DNA from: an uncultured Flavobacteriales bacterium
GTDB lineage: Bacteria > Bacteroidota > Bacteroidia > Flavobacteriales_E > Vicingaceae
Reading direction: 5' to 3'
DNA: 64,000 nt
NCBI GenBank assembly: GCA_937901255.1
Contig: CALCHN010000065.1
Location: 33,810 to 97,809, forward strand
The notes under the pieces are model-generated. The model was not told the origin of the DNA, made no database searches, and saw only the letters and a program-made list of their open reading frames with translations. Of this stretch, positions 53,704-62,277 are shown in pieces (positions within the stretch are counted from its first letter, which is position 1; every line of letters starts with the position of its first letter). The position numbers were made by a program, and so were the translations under genes.

Positions 53704-54534
53704 TTATCCGATTAATACTTCGCTATTTTCATACACTTCATCATAAAAATCTGAATAGGCATTAATGTATTCTTCTGGCGATTGATAATCTAATTTTGGT
53801 CCATTAAATTCATCAAAAACTGCTTGTAAATCTTTGTTTAGGCTCTCACTACCTTTTATAACTGCATCCGAACAGTTAATAGCAGCTTTATTTAAGCCAA
53901 CAAAACACGTTTCTGAAAATTCTTTAACTCTATCTTTATCCATTCCTTCCATGTAAGCTTTTTTGATTAAATCTTTATTTAACTTACCATCAAACTCATT
54001 ATTGTATAACGAATAAACCACTTTTGCATTTTCAAAAACAGGGTCTTTACTGTAAGATGTTTTAATATAAAGCGGTACTAGGCTAGTCATCCATCCGTGG
54101 CAATGAACAATATCTGGCACCCAGCCTAATTTTTTAACTGTTTCTAATACACCTCTTGCAAAAAATATTGCTCTTTCATCATTATCCTCAAACAATTTAC
54201 CTGATTTTGTATCATGCAACATTGCTTTTCTATCAAAAAAATCTTCGCTATCAATAAAATACACTTGTAATCTAGCTTGCTGAATAGAACCTACTTTAAT
54301 AATTAATGGATGATCATTATCATCAATGATAAGATTCATACCTGAAAGTCTTATTACTTCATGAAGTTGGTTTCTTCTTTCGTTAATACACCCAAATTTT
54401 GGCATAAATGTTCTAATTTCTTTGCCTCTTTCCTGAATACCTTGTGGTAGATGTCTTCCGATGTTAGACAATTCGCTTTCTTCTAAATAAGGGGAAATTT
54501 CTTGTGAAATAAATAATACTTTTTTCTTTTTCAT
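53704..54534 (-). CDS. glycogen/starch synthase N-terminal domain protein (GT5, single domain)
   Basis: A 276-residue protein that matches only the first Rossmann domain of GT5 glycogen synthases: KKVLFISQEISPYLEESELSN (normally KTGGL), TFMPKFGCINERRNQLHEVI, IVHCHGWMTSLVPLYIK and VYSLYNNEFDG. The C-terminal donor-binding domain with the EX7E motif is absent, and the ADP-glucose KTGGL is replaced by EESEL. So normal synthase activity is unlikely. It starts the GT5-DUF4270-glmS group, which is common in Bacteroidota. It may be a regulator or a scaffold; function unknown. Confidence 0.75.
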   Translation of the reverse strand: MKKKKVLFISQEISPYLEESELSNIGRHLPQGIQERGKEIRTFMPKFGCINERRNQLHEVIRLSGMNLIIDDNDHPLIIKVGSIQQARLQVYFIDSEDFFDRKAMLHDTKSGKLFEDNDERAIFFARGVLETVKKLGWVPDIVHCHGWMTSLVPLYIKTSYSKDPVFENAKVVYSLYNNEFDGKLNKDLIKKAYMEGMDKDRVKEFSETCFVGLNKAAINCSDAVIKGSESLNKDLQAVFDEFNGPKLDYQSPEEYINAYSDFYDEVYENSEVLIG

Positions 54535-55034
54535 AGTAGAGCTATTTATTTGTTATTATTGCGGTATTTAAATTCCATTTTAATTAAACACATCATTTAC
54601 CTCAACGCATAAAAGTATCGGAAAGCCTTTAAGCCTTCAACAAAAAATCGATTACTTCTAAATTGTGAGAAAAGTGTTTAAGGTATTCAAATTAAAAATA
54701 TAAGTGTTAACACATAATAAACACACTTCTTAAACTGTAAAATTTTAATGAAATTGTGTTTTATTGTACAAAGTTAAGAAATTTTACAACGTTTGTCAAA
54801 TCATTTTTTCAGTTCAACTTATTTTAACACCTATTTAGCTATTCAGTTGGTAGTGTTTAACTTAAATTATCACACTTTTTATAGTGTTTTGTTTAACCTT
54901 TAAAAAAGTTGTTAGTTATTCGTGAGTAACTTGTTAATTTACTGATGCACAATAACTATTTTTTATCTTGAAAAAAGAAAAATAATCTTTTTAAATAGCC
55001 GTTTTCTTCTCAACAATATTTGTATTTTTGAGCT
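54535..55034. other. 500-base divergent intergenic region
   Basis: AT-rich gap between the divergent GT5 and dnaB genes. It holds repeated short words: AGTGTTTAA at 54673-54681 and 54852-54860, the palindrome GTGTTAACAC at 54704-54713, and the small inverted pair ACACT/AGTGT at 54872-54887. These look like regulator or initiator sites, but no full DnaA box cluster was found and no gene or RNA was recognised. Confidence 0.4.
55023..55030 (+). promoter_or_regulatory. -7 box (TATTTTTG) of dnaB, very short leader
   Basis: TATTTTTG fits TAnnTTTG and ends only 4 bases before the dnaB ATG at 55035, so transcription would start at or near the start codon. No clear -33 box. Confidence 0.4.
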
Positions 55035-56609
55035 ATGGCAGCAGAGGAAAAAAGAAACAAACCAAGACAAAGAAATTTAGCACTTAGTAATGTTGGTTCA
55101 CCATTAGAACACGGTAAATTACCACCACAAGCAGTAGATTTAGAGGAAGCTGTTTTGGGTGCATTAATGTTAGAAAGAGAAGCTGTAAATACTGCAATAG
55201 ATATTCTTCAGCCAAAAAGTTTCTACAAAGAAAGCCATCAAAAAATATTTGCTACCATACAATATTTGTTTGAAAAATCTCAAGCAGTTGATTTACTTAC
55301 TGTAACCACAGAGCTTAAAAAAAGAGGAGAATTGGATATTGTTGGAGGAGCCTATTATGTTACACAATTAACTAATAGAGTTGCTTCTGCAGCAAACATA
55401 GAATTTCACGCAAGGGTTATTGCCCAAAAATATATTTTAAGAGAGTTAATTAGAATTTCGTCTGAAATTATCACCAATGCTTATGATGATACTACAGATG
55501 TTTTCAACTTGTTAGATCAAGCAGAATCTTCTTTATTTTCTGTTGCAGAGGGTAATATTCGTAAAAGTTTTGAAAGTGTATCGGAATTAATTTCGGCAGC
55601 TTTAAAACAAATAGAAAATGCTAAAAATAAAGAGTCTGGTGTAATTGGTGTTCCTTCCGGGTTTACAGCTTTAGACAGAGTAACTTCTGGCTGGCAACCT
55701 TCCGATTTGGTAATTATTGCTGCTCGTCCGGCAATGGGAAAAACCTCTTATGTGCTTTCATTAGCTAGAAATGCAGCGGTTGATTATAAAATTCCGGTAG
55801 CATTTTTCTCTTTAGAGATGTCGTCAATACAATTAGTTACTCGTTTAATCTCTGCCGAATCCGAAATTTCATCAGAAAAATTAAGAAGCGGAAACTTAAG
55901 AAATGACGAAATTCAACAAATTCAATCTAGAATTACCGAATTAAGTGAAGCACCTATTTTTATTGATGACACAGCAGGTTTATCTGTTTTTGAATTGCGT
56001 GCAAAAGCAAGAAGATTAAAAGCCAAACATAACATTCAGTTATTAATTATAGATTACCTTCAGTTAATGTCTGGAGGAAATGATAGTGCTAAAGGTGGTG
56101 GAAACAGAGAACAAGAAATTAGTATGATTTCTCGTTCCCTAAAAAGTATTGCCAAAGAACTAAGCATTCCTGTTTTAGCACTTTCTCAATTAAGTAGAGC
56201 AGTTGAAACCAGAGGAGGTAACAAACGTCCACAACTATCAGATTTAAGAGAGTCTGGTTCTATTGAGCAAGATGCCGATATGGTTCAATTTATTCATAGA
56301 GCTGCTTATTATGGTATTACTGAAGATGAAGACGGTAACCCAACGGATGGAAAAGCCACCATCATTATAGCAAAACACAGAAATGGTGCTGTTTGTGATG
56401 TTAACCTTAAATTCGTTAATGAATTGGCTAAATTCATGGATAATGATGAAAACTCTTTTGAACATGGAGATTTTCCTCAAAGTATGCAAGTAAATGTTAA
56501 AGGAGATGAATTTGATAGCGGAGCAACAATAGTAAAATCATCTAAAATGAATGATATAAATGATGATTTTGACGACTTCAATCCAAATTTGGATGATGCT
56601 CCTTTCTAA
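55035..56609 (+). CDS. dnaB: replicative DNA helicase DnaB
   Basis: A 524-residue hexameric helicase that unwinds DNA at the replication fork. The N-terminal domain has PPQAVDLEEAVLGALMLERE and DLLTVTTELKKRGEL; the RecA-like domain has VPSGFTALDRVTSGWQPSDL, the Walker A AARPAMGKTSYV near residues 229-240, FFSLEMSS, Walker B LLIIDYLQLM, and SDLRESGSIEQDADMV near the end. No intein is present. The C-terminal ~50 residues are acidic and extra. Divergent from the GT5 gene and followed by a secreted amidotransferase-like gene. Confidence 0.97.
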   Translation: MAAEEKRNKPRQRNLALSNVGSPLEHGKLPPQAVDLEEAVLGALMLEREAVNTAIDILQPKSFYKESHQKIFATIQYLFEKSQAVDLLTVTTELKKRGELDIVGGAYYVTQLTNRVASAANIEFHARVIAQKYILRELIRISSEIITNAYDDTTDVFNLLDQAESSLFSVAEGNIRKSFESVSELISAALKQIENAKNKESGVIGVPSGFTALDRVTSGWQPSDLVIIAARPAMGKTSYVLSLARNAAVDYKIPVAFFSLEMSSIQLVTRLISAESEISSEKLRSGNLRNDEIQQIQSRITELSEAPIFIDDTAGLSVFELRAKARRLKAKHNIQLLIIDYLQLMSGGNDSAKGGGNREQEISMISRSLKSIAKELSIPVLALSQLSRAVETRGGNKRPQLSDLRESGSIEQDADMVQFIHRAAYYGITEDEDGNPTDGKATIIIAKHRNGAVCDVNLKFVNELAKFMDNDENSFEHGDFPQSMQVNVKGDEFDSGATIVKSSKMNDINDDFDDFNPNLDDAPF

Positions 56610-56677
56610 TTTTTTAACCTTTTAACAGCTTTTTACAGGTACTTTTCTTAATTTTAATCGAAAAGTAAATTTTTATA

Positions 56678-57937
56678 ATGAAAATTATTGCCCTCATATT
56701 ATTTCTTTGTATAAGTGTTGTTGCAAATGCTACACAATTACTTATTCCTATGGATGATGCTCAACGTAATCATTTAAAAGCTTATGGGATTGCCTATTGG
56801 GTATTAGAAAACAACTTGGAAGTACAATGGCTACTGAATTACAGAGGCGGAAGTTTTATGGTGCAACATGTAAAAGCATTAGAAGAAGAGTTACTAATTA
56901 GAGGAGTTTCATTTGAGGTTATTGCTGATGTAAAAGCCAATGCTATTTTGCAAGAAATTGCTGACCCCGAAATAAATATGGATGCCGTAAAACTGGAAAA
57001 AGCTCCTAAAATTGCTGTTTATTCACCAAAAAACAAGCAACCATGGGATGATGCTGTAACCCTAGTTTTAACCTATGCAGAAATTCCTTATGAGGTTATT
57101 TATGATGAAGAAATTATAAACGGTAAGTTACCATTATACGATTGGCTACACCTACATCATGAAGATTTTACGGGACAATATGGGAAATTTTATTCTGCTT
57201 ACAAAAATGCACCTTGGTATAGAGAACAAGTTCGGTACAATGAAGAAACAGCGGCAAAGCTTGGGTTTAGCAAAGTATCTCAATTAAAATTAGGTGTAGC
57301 AAAAAAAATAAAAGAATTTACCCTTGGTGGTGGTTTCCTCTTCGCGATGTGTTCTGGAACAGATGCGTTAGACATTGCTTTATCTGCTGAAGGATTAGAT
57401 ATTTGCGAATCTATGTTTGATGGTGATGGTACTACTCCAAATTACAGCGAGCAACTGGACTACAGTAAAACTTTTGCTTTTAAAGATTATACCCTAAAAA
57501 CAAACCCGTACGAATACGAATTTTCTACCATAGATGCTACTGTGCCTATCCATGTAAATACTCCACAAAACTTAGATAATTTTACTTTGTTTGATTTTTC
57601 TGCAAAATGGGATATTGTACCCACTATGCTTTGTCAAAACCATCAAAAAATTATTAAAGGTTTTTATGGGCAAACCACTTCTTACAATAAACAATACATT
57701 AAAAAAGATGTATTAGTTATGGGAGAAAATAAATCGTTAAATATTGCCCGTTACATACACGGAACAATGGGTAAAGGCACTTGGACTTTTTATAGCGGAC
57801 ATGACCCTGAAGATTATCAACACAAAGTTGGTGACCCTCCCACCGATTTAAATCTACATCCTAACTCTCCTGGATATAGATTGATTTTAAATAACATTCT
57901 TTTCCCAGCTGCTAAAAAGAAAAAGCAAAAAACCTAA
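56678..57937 (+). CDS. secreted class I glutamine amidotransferase-fold protein (often mislabelled asparagine synthetase B)
   Basis: A 419-residue protein with signal peptide MKIIALILFLCISVVANA and mature start near TQLLIPMDDAQ. It has AYGIAYWVLENN and VQWLLNYRGGSFMV, then a DJ-1/GATase-like core: GGGFLFAMCSGTDALDIALS with a Cys 225 in a nucleophile-elbow context, and near the C-terminus WTFYSGHDPEDYQH with a His that could complete the active site. A Cys-His hydrolase role is possible. Bacteroidota members are frequently called asparagine synthetase B, but none of the synthetase PP-loop motifs is present and an exported protein would lack ATP. Lies between dnaB and a small secreted gene. Confidence 0.7.
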   Translation: MKIIALILFLCISVVANATQLLIPMDDAQRNHLKAYGIAYWVLENNLEVQWLLNYRGGSFMVQHVKALEEELLIRGVSFEVIADVKANAILQEIADPEINMDAVKLEKAPKIAVYSPKNKQPWDDAVTLVLTYAEIPYEVIYDEEIINGKLPLYDWLHLHHEDFTGQYGKFYSAYKNAPWYREQVRYNEETAAKLGFSKVSQLKLGVAKKIKEFTLGGGFLFAMCSGTDALDIALSAEGLDICESMFDGDGTTPNYSEQLDYSKTFAFKDYTLKTNPYEYEFSTIDATVPIHVNTPQNLDNFTLFDFSAKWDIVPTMLCQNHQKIIKGFYGQTTSYNKQYIKKDVLVMGENKSLNIARYIHGTMGKGTWTFYSGHDPEDYQHKVGDPPTDLNLHPNSPGYRLILNNILFPAAKKKKQKT

Positions 57938-58103
57938 AAGTTTATCAACAAGTTATTTGTTATATTTTTAAAAAATATACGTATTTTTATGTAACTTTTA
58001 ACATTTTCTATCAGTTTAAGTAAGTAGTTCTTTGAATAAAAGATTTTAAAAAAATCATTCAAACACTAGTCATCAATATTGTTTCACCTAAAACTCTAAG
58101 ACT

Positions 58104-58838
58104 ATGAAAACACTTACTACTTACCTCGCCATTATTGCTTTTTTGTTGGCTAACTCAACAACTTATGCAAGCAACCCTAACTTACCTAAGGGAATCGTTT
58201 ATCAAATCGAAATTGATGCAAATGATATTCAGAAAACAAATCAGCTCATTACAGAATATCCATACCTGAGCAAAATAACCATTCAGCAAAAAGAATATTT
58301 TCAGTTTGGGAAATTCTTAACTTTTAATGAAGCAGATTCTGTTAAAAATGAAATTCTTCAGTTGGATTGTAAAAATGTTAGCATTATTGCTTTTAACGAC
58401 CAAGAAGAGATATCTATAGCTGATGCCATTTCGCTTCAATATAAAAATCAGATAACCGATATTGAAGTTGCAAGTAATAACAATCCAGAAAAAATTAGCA
58501 ATATAGAAGTTGAATATTTGCTACAAGTTCAACGCTCTGGACTAGATCATTATTACGCTTTAGCAATTCCTATCAATTCTGTAGAAATGGTTGATAAAAT
58601 TTTAGAAACTATTGGTGATGAGCAAATAATGGAAATTAGTGCTGATAACAAAATTTATTCTATAGGAAAATTTGAAACATTAGAAGAAGTACTACTTGCC
58701 AGAAAAAAATACCTAGAAAGTGATGTAGATAATGTTTTTGTGATGGCTCAGATTACCGACCAACGAATAGAAACTAATGATGCAAAAAACTTAGCATTAA
58801 CCATACAATCTGTAATTAATGGATTAGCCTCTAAATAG
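58104..58838 (+). CDS. secreted protein with two SPOR-like repeats
   Basis: A 244-residue exported protein; signal MKTLTTYLAIIAFLLANSTT with cut near YASN. Two units of similar layout are seen: YQIEIDANDI ... YFQFGKFLTFNEADSVKNEI ... VSIIAFND, and YLLQVQRSG ... IYSIGKFETLEEVLLARKKY ... VFVMAQITD. The pattern (hydrophobic strand, FGKF, helix, strand) is that of SPOR domains, which bind denuded peptidoglycan glycans; this assignment is by pattern only. It follows the amidotransferase-fold gene, with a 166-base gap, on the same strand. Confidence 0.55.
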   Translation: MKTLTTYLAIIAFLLANSTTYASNPNLPKGIVYQIEIDANDIQKTNQLITEYPYLSKITIQQKEYFQFGKFLTFNEADSVKNEILQLDCKNVSIIAFNDQEEISIADAISLQYKNQITDIEVASNNNPEKISNIEVEYLLQVQRSGLDHYYALAIPINSVEMVDKILETIGDEQIMEISADNKIYSIGKFETLEEVLLARKKYLESDVDNVFVMAQITDQRIETNDAKNLALTIQSVINGLASK

Positions 58839-58920
58839 AGTCTGTCTGAAAAGCCTCTTAACAATATAGACAAACACTAAATAAACTTAAACCCCTTTTA
58901 TTCCAAATTTAACCCACAAA

Positions 58921-58945
58921 AAAACCCGATAAATTATCGGGTTTT
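58921..58945. terminator. bidirectional intrinsic terminator
   Basis: An 11-base stem AAAACCCGATA (58921-58931) with TATCGGGTTTT (58935-58945), 3-base loop, T-runs on both sides. It separates the SPOR-like gene (plus) and groEL (minus). Confidence 0.9.
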
Positions 58946-58964
58946 TTTATTGATTATTTTAAGA

Positions 58965-60605
58965 TTACATCATACCTGGCATTCCTCCGCCCATACCTCC
59001 CATCGGTGGCATTCCTGCTTCTTCTTTTTCAGGTTCATCGCTTATTACACATTCTGTAGTTAAAAGCAATGCTGCAATTGATGCTGCATTTTCTAATGCA
59101 ATTCTGGTTACTTTAGTAGGATCAATAATTCCTGCTTTATACATGTTGGTATATTCTTCTGTTCTTGCATTGTATCCAAAATCATCTTTACCTTCTCTGA
59201 TTTTTTGAACTACAACCGCTCCTTCACCACCAGCATTAGAAATTATTTGTCTTAATGGCTCTTCTAGAGCTCTTCTAACAATAACAATCCCTGTATTTTC
59301 ATCTTCATTTACACCTTTTAGGTTTTTCAATCCTTTTTCAGCTCTAATTAAAGCAACACCACCACCAGGAACAATTCCTTCTTCTACAGCAGCTCTAGTA
59401 GCAGCAAGTGCATCATCTACTCTATCTTTTTTCTCTTTCATTTCTGCTTCGGTAGTTGCTCCAACATAAAGTACAGCAACTCCACCAGCTAATTTAGCTA
59501 ATCTTTCCTGTAATTTTTCTTTATCGTAATCTGAAGTAGTTGTTTTAATCTGAGCTTTAATTTGCTCTACTCTTGCTTTAATATCAGCTTTTTTTCCTGC
59601 TCCGTTTACTATTGTTGTATTGTCTTTATCAATAGAAATTTTTTCAGCAGTTCCAAGCATATCAAGCGTTGTGTTTTCTAATTTAAACCCTTGCTCTTCA
59701 GAAATTAACGTTCCTCCTGTTAAAATAGCAATATCTTCTAACATTGCTTTTCTTCTATCTCCAAAACCAGGAGCTTTAACAGTTGCAATTTTTAATCCCG
59801 CTCTAATTTTGTTCACTACCAATGTAGCTAAAGCCTCTCCTTCAACATCTTCTGCAATAATTAACAAAGGTTTTCCTGATTGAGCTACAGGCTCTAAAAC
59901 AGGTAATAAATCCTTCATTCCTGTAATCTTCTTATCATAAATTAAAATGTATGGATTGTTCATTTCCACAATCATTTTTTCTGCATCAGTAACAAAATAA
60001 GGAGATAAATAACCTCTGTCGAATTGCATCCCTTCAACAACATCAACATAAGTTTCAGTTCCTTTAGCTTCTTCTACTGTAATGACTCCTTCGGTTTTTA
60101 CTTTTTCCATTGCCTGAGCAATTAAAGCACCAATAGTTTCATCATTATTAGCAGAAACAGTAGCTACCTGACGGATTTTTTCATTATCGTTGCCTACTTT
60201 TTTAGAAATATTTTTAAGCTCCCCTACCACTGCAGAAACTGCTTTATCAATACCTCTTTTTAAATCCATTGGATTAGCACCAGCAGCAACGTTCTTTAAT
60301 CCTGTTGTGATGATAGATTGTGCTAAAATAGTAGCAGTAGTAGTTCCATCCCCTGCATCATCAGCAGTTTTGTTAGCTACTTCTTTTACCATTTGAGCTC
60401 CCATATTTTCAATAGGATCTTTTAATTCAATTTCTTTAGCAACGCTAACACCATCTTTAGTTACATGTGGTGCACCAAATTTCTTTTCAATAATAACATT
60501 TCTTCCTTTTGGTCCTAATGTTACTTTTACTGCATTGGCTAATTTATCAACACCAGCCTTTAAGCCATTTCTTGCTTCTAAATTAAATTTTATATCTTTT
60601 GCCAT
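58965..60605 (-). CDS. groL: chaperonin GroEL
   Basis: A 546-residue 60-kDa chaperonin that folds proteins in a double ring with GroES. Landmarks are LGPKGRNVIIEKKFGAPHVT, DDAGDGTTTATILAQ (ATP site), the apical domain with YFVTDAEKMIVEMNNPYIL, GGVAVLYVGATTEAEM, EEGIVPGGGVALIRAE and the C-terminal GGM-rich tail (MGGMGGGMPGMM). Length is standard. It follows groES by 32 bases on the minus strand. Confidence 0.98.
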   Translation of the reverse strand: MAKDIKFNLEARNGLKAGVDKLANAVKVTLGPKGRNVIIEKKFGAPHVTKDGVSVAKEIELKDPIENMGAQMVKEVANKTADDAGDGTTTATILAQSIITTGLKNVAAGANPMDLKRGIDKAVSAVVGELKNISKKVGNDNEKIRQVATVSANNDETIGALIAQAMEKVKTEGVITVEEAKGTETYVDVVEGMQFDRGYLSPYFVTDAEKMIVEMNNPYILIYDKKITGMKDLLPVLEPVAQSGKPLLIIAEDVEGEALATLVVNKIRAGLKIATVKAPGFGDRRKAMLEDIAILTGGTLISEEQGFKLENTTLDMLGTAEKISIDKDNTTIVNGAGKKADIKARVEQIKAQIKTTTSDYDKEKLQERLAKLAGGVAVLYVGATTEAEMKEKKDRVDDALAATRAAVEEGIVPGGGVALIRAEKGLKNLKGVNEDENTGIVIVRRALEEPLRQIISNAGGEGAVVVQKIREGKDDFGYNARTEEYTNMYKAGIIDPTKVTRIALENAASIAALLLTTECVISDEPEKEEAGMPPMGGMGGGMPGMM

Positions 60606-60637
60606 AACTTTTTAATTTTTGTTTTGTTAATTAATAA

Positions 60638-60913
60638 TTAAACAATTGCGTAAATATCTGCTTCTTTCATAATAAGGTAATCTTTGCCTTCAATAGTAAT
60701 TTCTGTTCCGGCATATTTACCATATAAAACAACATCACCTTTTTTAACCGTCATTGGTTCATCTTTTTTACCGTTACCTACGGCCAAAACTTTTCCTCTT
60801 TGAGGTTTTTCTTTAGCGGTGTCAGGAATAATAATTCCTCCGGCAGTTTTTTCTTCTGCTGGGGCAGGCTCAATAATTACTCTGTCTGCCAATGGTTTAA
60901 TTTTTAATGACAT
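60638..60913 (-). CDS. groS: co-chaperonin GroES
   Basis: A 91-residue heptameric lid of GroEL. From ATG 60913 it reads MSLKIKPLADRVIIEPAPAE, with the mobile loop EKTAGGIIIPDTAKEKPQRG and KGDVVLYGKYAGTEI, DYLIMKEADIYAIV. The open frame extends 15 codons to 60958, but that segment is not conserved. No CIRCE element was seen upstream, so control is probably by another mechanism. Confidence 0.97.
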   Translation of the reverse strand: MSLKIKPLADRVIIEPAPAEEKTAGGIIIPDTAKEKPQRGKVLAVGNGKKDEPMTVKKGDVVLYGKYAGTEITIEGKDYLIMKEADIYAIV

Positions 60914-61117
60914 ATTTTTATAGTTTTTGGTTAATAATAATTTTAATGTGATATGCACTTGTCATATTTTATGCCACGAGATTTTAAGTTATAATGGTAT
61001 GACATAATTGCACAAATAGCAATTTTTAGTCTTAGTTTTTAATTTTATATACCAAAAGCTACTGACATATTTTCATTTTTAAAAATTATCAATTTACCAT
61101 ATTATACGCTTTTTTAA

Positions 61118-61125
61118 TACTTTTG
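61118..61125 (+). promoter_or_regulatory. -7 box (TACTTTTG) of trmH, short leader
   Basis: TACTTTTG is a perfect TAnnTTTG and ends 7 bases before the trmH ATG at 61133, so the leader is almost absent. A TTTA 22 bases upstream could serve as a poor -33 box. Confidence 0.5.
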
Positions 61126-61132
61126 CTTTATT

Positions 61133-61813
61133 ATGACATTAAAAAACAAAGCATTTTTAGAACATTTGATAAGTTTCGTTTCAGAAAACAAACAAGCTAT
61201 ATTTCAGGAAGTTATTTCAAACAGAACAAATCATTTTACGGTAGTTTTAGAAGATATTTTTCAGCCACATAATGCAAGTGCTATTTTAAGAAGTTGCGAT
61301 GTTTTTGGGGTTCAAAATGTACATATTATTGAAAATAAAAACGAATACAACATTAATCCAAAAGTGGTTATGGGTGCTTCAAAATGGCTAAATATTCATA
61401 AGCATAATGAATTAGAAAATAATACGCTAAGTTGCATCAATCAATTAAGAAATCAAGGCTATAAAATTTATGCTACCTCGCCTCATGCAGATAGCTATTT
61501 AATTGAAAACATTCCTATTGATAATAAATTTGCATTATTTTTTGGAACGGAAAAAGAAGGATTGTCTGATTTAGTATTAGACAATGCTGACGAACATGTA
61601 AAAATTCCCATGTATGGTTTTACAGAAAGTTTAAACATTTCCGTTTCGGGTGCAATTTGTATGTACGAAATTTCCAAACGACTTAAATCATCTAACATTA
61701 ATTGGCAGTTATCCGACCAAGAAAAAACTGATTTACTTATTGAGTGGGCAAAAAAAGTGGTTAAAAGAAGTGAAGCGATAGAAAATGATTTCTATAATAA
61801 TCTAACGCCCTAA
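61133..61813 (+). CDS. trmH: tRNA/rRNA 2'-O-methyltransferase (TrmH/SpoU family)
   Basis: A 226-residue SPOUT methyltransferase. The three family motifs are visible: HNASAILRSCDVFGVQNVHI (motif 1 with the catalytic Arg), FALFFGTEKEGLSD (motif 2) and IPMYGFTESLNISVSGAICM (motif 3, knot and SAM site). The short N-terminus and C-terminal helix match TrmH, which methylates G18 of tRNA, better than RlmB with its L30-like extension. Exact target not proven. Faces the lipoprotein gene at 61816 (2-base gap). Confidence 0.85.
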   Translation: MTLKNKAFLEHLISFVSENKQAIFQEVISNRTNHFTVVLEDIFQPHNASAILRSCDVFGVQNVHIIENKNEYNINPKVVMGASKWLNIHKHNELENNTLSCINQLRNQGYKIYATSPHADSYLIENIPIDNKFALFFGTEKEGLSDLVLDNADEHVKIPMYGFTESLNISVSGAICMYEISKRLKSSNINWQLSDQEKTDLLIEWAKKVVKRSEAIENDFYNNLTP

Positions 61814-61815
61814 TT

Positions 61816-62277
61816 TTATTGCTTTAATCGAACATTCTCGGTAAATTCAACAGGAATTTTTTTAGCAATTCCTTTCACTTTTCCTTTAACATATCCTTTA
61901 ACATTTACGGGCACCGTTGGCTGACCAATTAAACCAAGTATTGTAGGAATAGCATTCGATTGCATTTCATTCATTGGAGTAAATACAAGAGCTTCATGCA
62001 CTTCGTTGGAATTCTTAGGAAGAATTATGGTATTGTCTAGCCTAGCATTTCCTATTTTTTTCCCTTTAACAAAAAGCTCCATATCAGCTTCTGTTATAGC
62101 AATTCTATAATTGTTTGGATTATGAATTTGCATATACGCTGCAAGCCTAATTTCCTTCATCGAAAACACCTTAACCACTACTTGTTTTACCTCAACAAGT
62201 TCAACTTCTTTATATTCCATACAACTAAAAAGCGACAGAATAAAGCATAAAGCGATGATGATTTTCAGCTTTCTCAT
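61816..62277 (-). CDS. LEA14-like lipoprotein
   Basis: A 153-residue lipoprotein. Signal MRKLKIIIALCFILSLF with lipobox FSC (Cys 19). The mature part has the LEA type 2 pattern: VVVKVFSMKEIRLAAYMQIH, NPNNYRIAITEADMELFVKG and VPVNVKGYVKGKVKGIAKKI. Bacterial members are periplasmic or outer-membrane-anchored proteins of unknown function. Its start overlaps the M20 dipeptidase stop by 4 bases, so the two form an operon. Confidence 0.75.
   Translation of the reverse strand: MRKLKIIIALCFILSLFSCMEYKEVELVEVKQVVVKVFSMKEIRLAAYMQIHNPNNYRIAITEADMELFVKGKKIGNARLDNTIILPKNSNEVHEALVFTPMNEMQSNAIPTILGLIGQPTVPVNVKGYVKGKVKGIAKKIPVEFTENVRLKQ

Noticed and set aside
54535..55034. Chromosome origin near dnaB
   Set aside because: There is no DnaA box cluster or dnaA/gyrase context; short repeats alone are not enough.
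60914..60958. Longer groES start
   Set aside because: The extra residues are not conserved; MSLKIKPL is the family start.
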